DNA from: Desulfatitalea sp.
GTDB lineage: Bacteria; Desulfobacterota; Desulfobacteria; Desulfobacterales; Desulfosarcinaceae
Reading direction: 5' to 3'
Assembly: GCA_013041835.1 (NCBI GenBank)
Contig: JABDRH010000049.1
Span: forward strand, 1 to 5,613
Length of the DNA: 5,613 nt
The translations under genes were made by a program, and so were the position numbers. Positions 3,710 to 5,613 of this stretch are shown here, piece after piece (within the stretch, counting starts at the first letter, position 1; each line of letters opens with the position of its first letter). Under the pieces are notes generated by a model that worked only from the letters and a program-made list of their open reading frames with translations, did no database searches and had not been told where the DNA came from.

Positions 3710-5613
3710 TTAGGGTTTGACATTCAGCCGCTCCAGGGCTTCGGCCAAAGGATTGTGAAAGGGCTTCGGTGTCCGAGATTGCTGGGGTTTAGCCGATTTC
3801 GCACGGGGTGGGCGTTTTGGGGCTTGGCTCTTCGCTTTTTTCCCGGTCTGGTCAGTCTTTGCTTGCTGTTGTGCCGCCGGTTTGCCGGTCTTCATCGAGA
3901 GGCCGATGCGCTTACGTTCCAGGTCCACCGTCAGTATGGTGACCCTGACCCGTTGCTGTACTTTGACCACCTCGGCCGGGTCCTTGACGAAACGGTCGGC
4001 CAATTCGCTTACGTGAACCAAGCCGTCCTGATGCACACCGATGTCCACGAAGGCCCCGAATTGCGTGACATTGGTAACGATGCCGGGCAATTGCATGCCC
4101 GGTTCCAGGTCTTTCATGGCCGTTACGTGGCCGGCAAAGGCAAAGGCTTCGAAGCTGTCGCGCGGGTCGCGGCCGGGCTTGGCCAGCTCCGCCAGGATGT
4201 CGTTCAAGGTGGGCAAGCCCACCGTATCGGTCACATAGTTCCCCAGCTCGATACGTTGGCGCAGATCGGCCTGTGTCATCAGTTCTTGAACGGTGCATCC
4301 CAGGTCAGCGGCCATGGCATCCACGATGGGGTAGCTTTCCGGATGCACGGCGCTGGCATCCAGGGGATGGCTGCCGCCGCTAATGCGCAGGAAACCGGCT
4401 GATTGTTCAAAGGCTTTCGGGCCCAGACGGGGGACATCCCTGAGTCGATCACGGCTGTCGAAAGGGCCGTGGGCGTCGCGGTGCGTGACGATGTTGCGCG
4501 CCAGTTGCAGGCCCAGGCCCGACACGTAGGTGAGCAACTGCGCGCTGGCCCGGTTGAGGTCCACACCCACGGCGTTGACACAGCTAGCCACGATGTCGTC
4601 CAGGGTATTTTTCAAAGCGCCCTGGTCCACATCATGCTGGTACTGGCCCACGCCGATGGATTTGGGGTCGATCTTCACCAGTTCGGCCAGGGGGTCCATG
4701 AGCCGGCGGCCGATGGAAACCGAGCCGCGCACGGTAACGTCATGGTCCGGGAACTCCTCGCGGGCCAGCTCCGAGGCCGAGTAGATCGAGGCCCCGCTTT
4801 CGTTGACCATCAGAATAATCGTCTGGGGTGCAAGGCTCAGGTTGCGAACGAACTGCTCGGTCTCCCGGCCGGCCGTGCCGTTGCCGATGGCCACCGCCTC
4901 GATGTCATGCTGCTCGCACAGTCGGCGCACCGTATCGGATGCTTTTGCAGCCTGGCCCTCGCCGGTGTGGGGATAGATGGTGGTATGGTGAAGTAGTTTG
5001 CCCTGGCGGTCAAGGCAGACCACTTTGCAGCCGGTGCGAAATCCGGGATCAATGCCCATCACCCGTTTGGCGCCCAGCGGCGGCGTCAGCAACAGCTCGC
5101 GCAGGTTTTCGGCAAATACCCGAATGGCTTCGGTATCGGCCTGCTGTTTGAGTTGAAGGCGCAGCTCGGTTTCCAAGGAACGTGACAGGAGCCGTTTGTA
5201 GCTGTCGCGCAGGGCTATCTTGACCTGTTCACTGTCCGGCCCGTCGCCTTTGACGAAGAGGGCTTCGAGGATTTCCAGGGCTTGTCCTTCTTCCGGATGA
5301 ATGTCCAGGGAGAGGACCTCTTCGCGCTCACCCCGACGCATGGCCAGCATGCGGTGGGATGGCACGGTCGAGGCCGGCTCATGCCAGTCGAAATAGTCCT
5401 TGAACTTGGCGCCTTCCTGCTCCTTGCCGGCCGTCACCCGGCTGTAGATGACCGCCGTTCTGGCAAACAGGGCACGCAGCCGCGCGCGGGCCGTTTCGTC
5501 TTCGTTGATCAGCTCGGCGATGATGTGCCGTGCGCCCTCCAAGGCGGCTTCGGCCGAATCAACGCCTTTTTCAGCGTCAACGTAGGCTTCGGCCGCTGCG
5601 GTGGGGTCCATGC
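3710..5613 (-). CDS. tex: Tex, S1-domain RNA-binding transcription accessory protein, N-terminus outside window
   Basis: Conserved nucleic-acid-binding protein linked to transcription. The visible 633 residues align by eye with E. coli Tex/YhgF (about 770 residues) from its DPETLAAQYVDAEKGV segment onward, so roughly 140 N-terminal residues are missing. Numbering from the Met at 5611: remainder of the helical Tex N-domain with EGAKFKDYFDWHEP and STVPSHR at 66-87; YqgF/RNase H-like domain from about 184 (MGIDPGFRTG, 185-194; IYPHTG, 212-217; AIGNGTAGRETE, 241-252); linker with DPKSIGVGQYQHDV (315-328); helix-hairpin-helix region about 350-412 (LGPKAFEQSAGFLRI, 396-410); S1 domain about 502-574 (GAFVDIGVHQDGLVH, 519-533). 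A Lys/Pro/Gln-rich basic tail (575-618) and a short terminal helix end the protein. The Met at 5611 is internal, since homology to Tex continues across it. dtd follows 43 bp downstream. Confidence 0.97.
   Translation of the reverse strand, partial: MDPTAAAEAYVDAEKGVDSAEAALEGARHIIAELINEDETARARLRALFARTAVIYSRVTAGKEQEGAKFKDYFDWHEPASTVPSHRMLAMRRGEREEVLSLDIHPEEGQALEILEALFVKGDGPDSEQVKIALRDSYKRLLSRSLETELRLQLKQQADTEAIRVFAENLRELLLTPPLGAKRVMGIDPGFRTGCKVVCLDRQGKLLHHTTIYPHTGEGQAAKASDTVRRLCEQHDIEAVAIGNGTAGRETEQFVRNLSLAPQTIILMVNESGASIYSASELAREEFPDHDVTVRGSVSIGRRLMDPLAELVKIDPKSIGVGQYQHDVDQGALKNTLDDIVASCVNAVGVDLNRASAQLLTYVSGLGLQLARNIVTHRDAHGPFDSRDRLRDVPRLGPKAFEQSAGFLRISGGSHPLDASAVHPESYPIVDAMAADLGCTVQELMTQADLRQRIELGNYVTDTVGLPTLNDILAELAKPGRDPRDSFEAFAFAGHVTAMKDLEPGMQLPGIVTNVTQFGAFVDIGVHQDGLVHVSELADRFVKDPAEVVKVQQRVRVTILTVDLERKRIGLSMKTGKPAAQQQAKTDQTGKKAKSQAPKRPPRAKSAKPQQSRTPKPFHNPLAEALERLNVKP

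Noticed and set aside
3548..4402. Long plus-strand open frame (284 codons) opposite dtd and tex
   Set aside because: Lies antisense to the strongly conserved Tex and DTD coding sequences; low-complexity composition typical of a GC-rich shadow frame and no recognisable domain.
4403..4996. Plus-strand open frame (197 codons) opposite tex
   Set aside because: Shadow of the tex codon pattern; no family resemblance.
1..5613. CRISPR array, tRNA/rRNA gene, toxin-antitoxin or phage-defence system
   Set aside because: No regularly spaced repeats, no tRNA-like cloverleaf and no defence-type domains were seen; all substantial coding regions belong to known metabolic, regulatory or housekeeping families.

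Overview
The window (5613 bp, GC-rich coding DNA) carries five recognisable protein genes plus a probable transposase remnant. Gene content and style (acyl-CoA dehydrogenase beside an acyl-CoA-type TetR regulator, a kynurenine-formamidase-like cyclase, Tex and DTD) suggest a Gram-negative heterotroph that degrades fatty or aromatic acids. A deltaproteobacterium of the Desulfobacteraceae type is my best guess, made from general protein character only and not proven by the sequence.

Layout. 1-888 (-): 5' part of an acyl-CoA dehydrogenase gene with a GTG start behind a strong ribosome binding site; the 3' end lies outside the window. 966-1571 (-): TetR/AcrR-family regulator, 77 bp upstream of the dehydrogenase and on the same strand, probably co-transcribed with it. 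1572-1969: divergent control region of about 400 bp with a perfect TTGACA on each strand and a 7-bp perfect palindrome between the two candidate promoters. 1970-2746 (+): metal-dependent cyclase/KynB-like hydrolase. 2747-3222: convergent intergenic stretch without an intact gene; it holds an AT-rich 12-bp inverted repeat, other small hairpins and a direct repeat, and on the minus strand what looks like the broken C-terminal end of an IS91-type transposase. 3223-3666 (-): dtd, D-aminoacyl-tRNA deacylase. 3710-5613 (-): tex, S1-domain RNA-binding transcription factor, lacking its N-terminus at the window edge. tex and dtd are 43 bp apart and likely one operon.

How the genes may work together. 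The regulator, dehydrogenase and divergent cyclase form a plausible small catabolic unit: the TetR protein would sense an acyl-CoA and control both sides of the divergent region. This is inference; the substrate cannot be read from the sequence. tex-dtd is a housekeeping pair unrelated to that unit, and the relic-bearing gap separates the two blocks. I found no CRISPR array, tRNA, rRNA or clear new defence or mobile system. The most interesting material is the structured non-coding DNA in the two intergenic regions.
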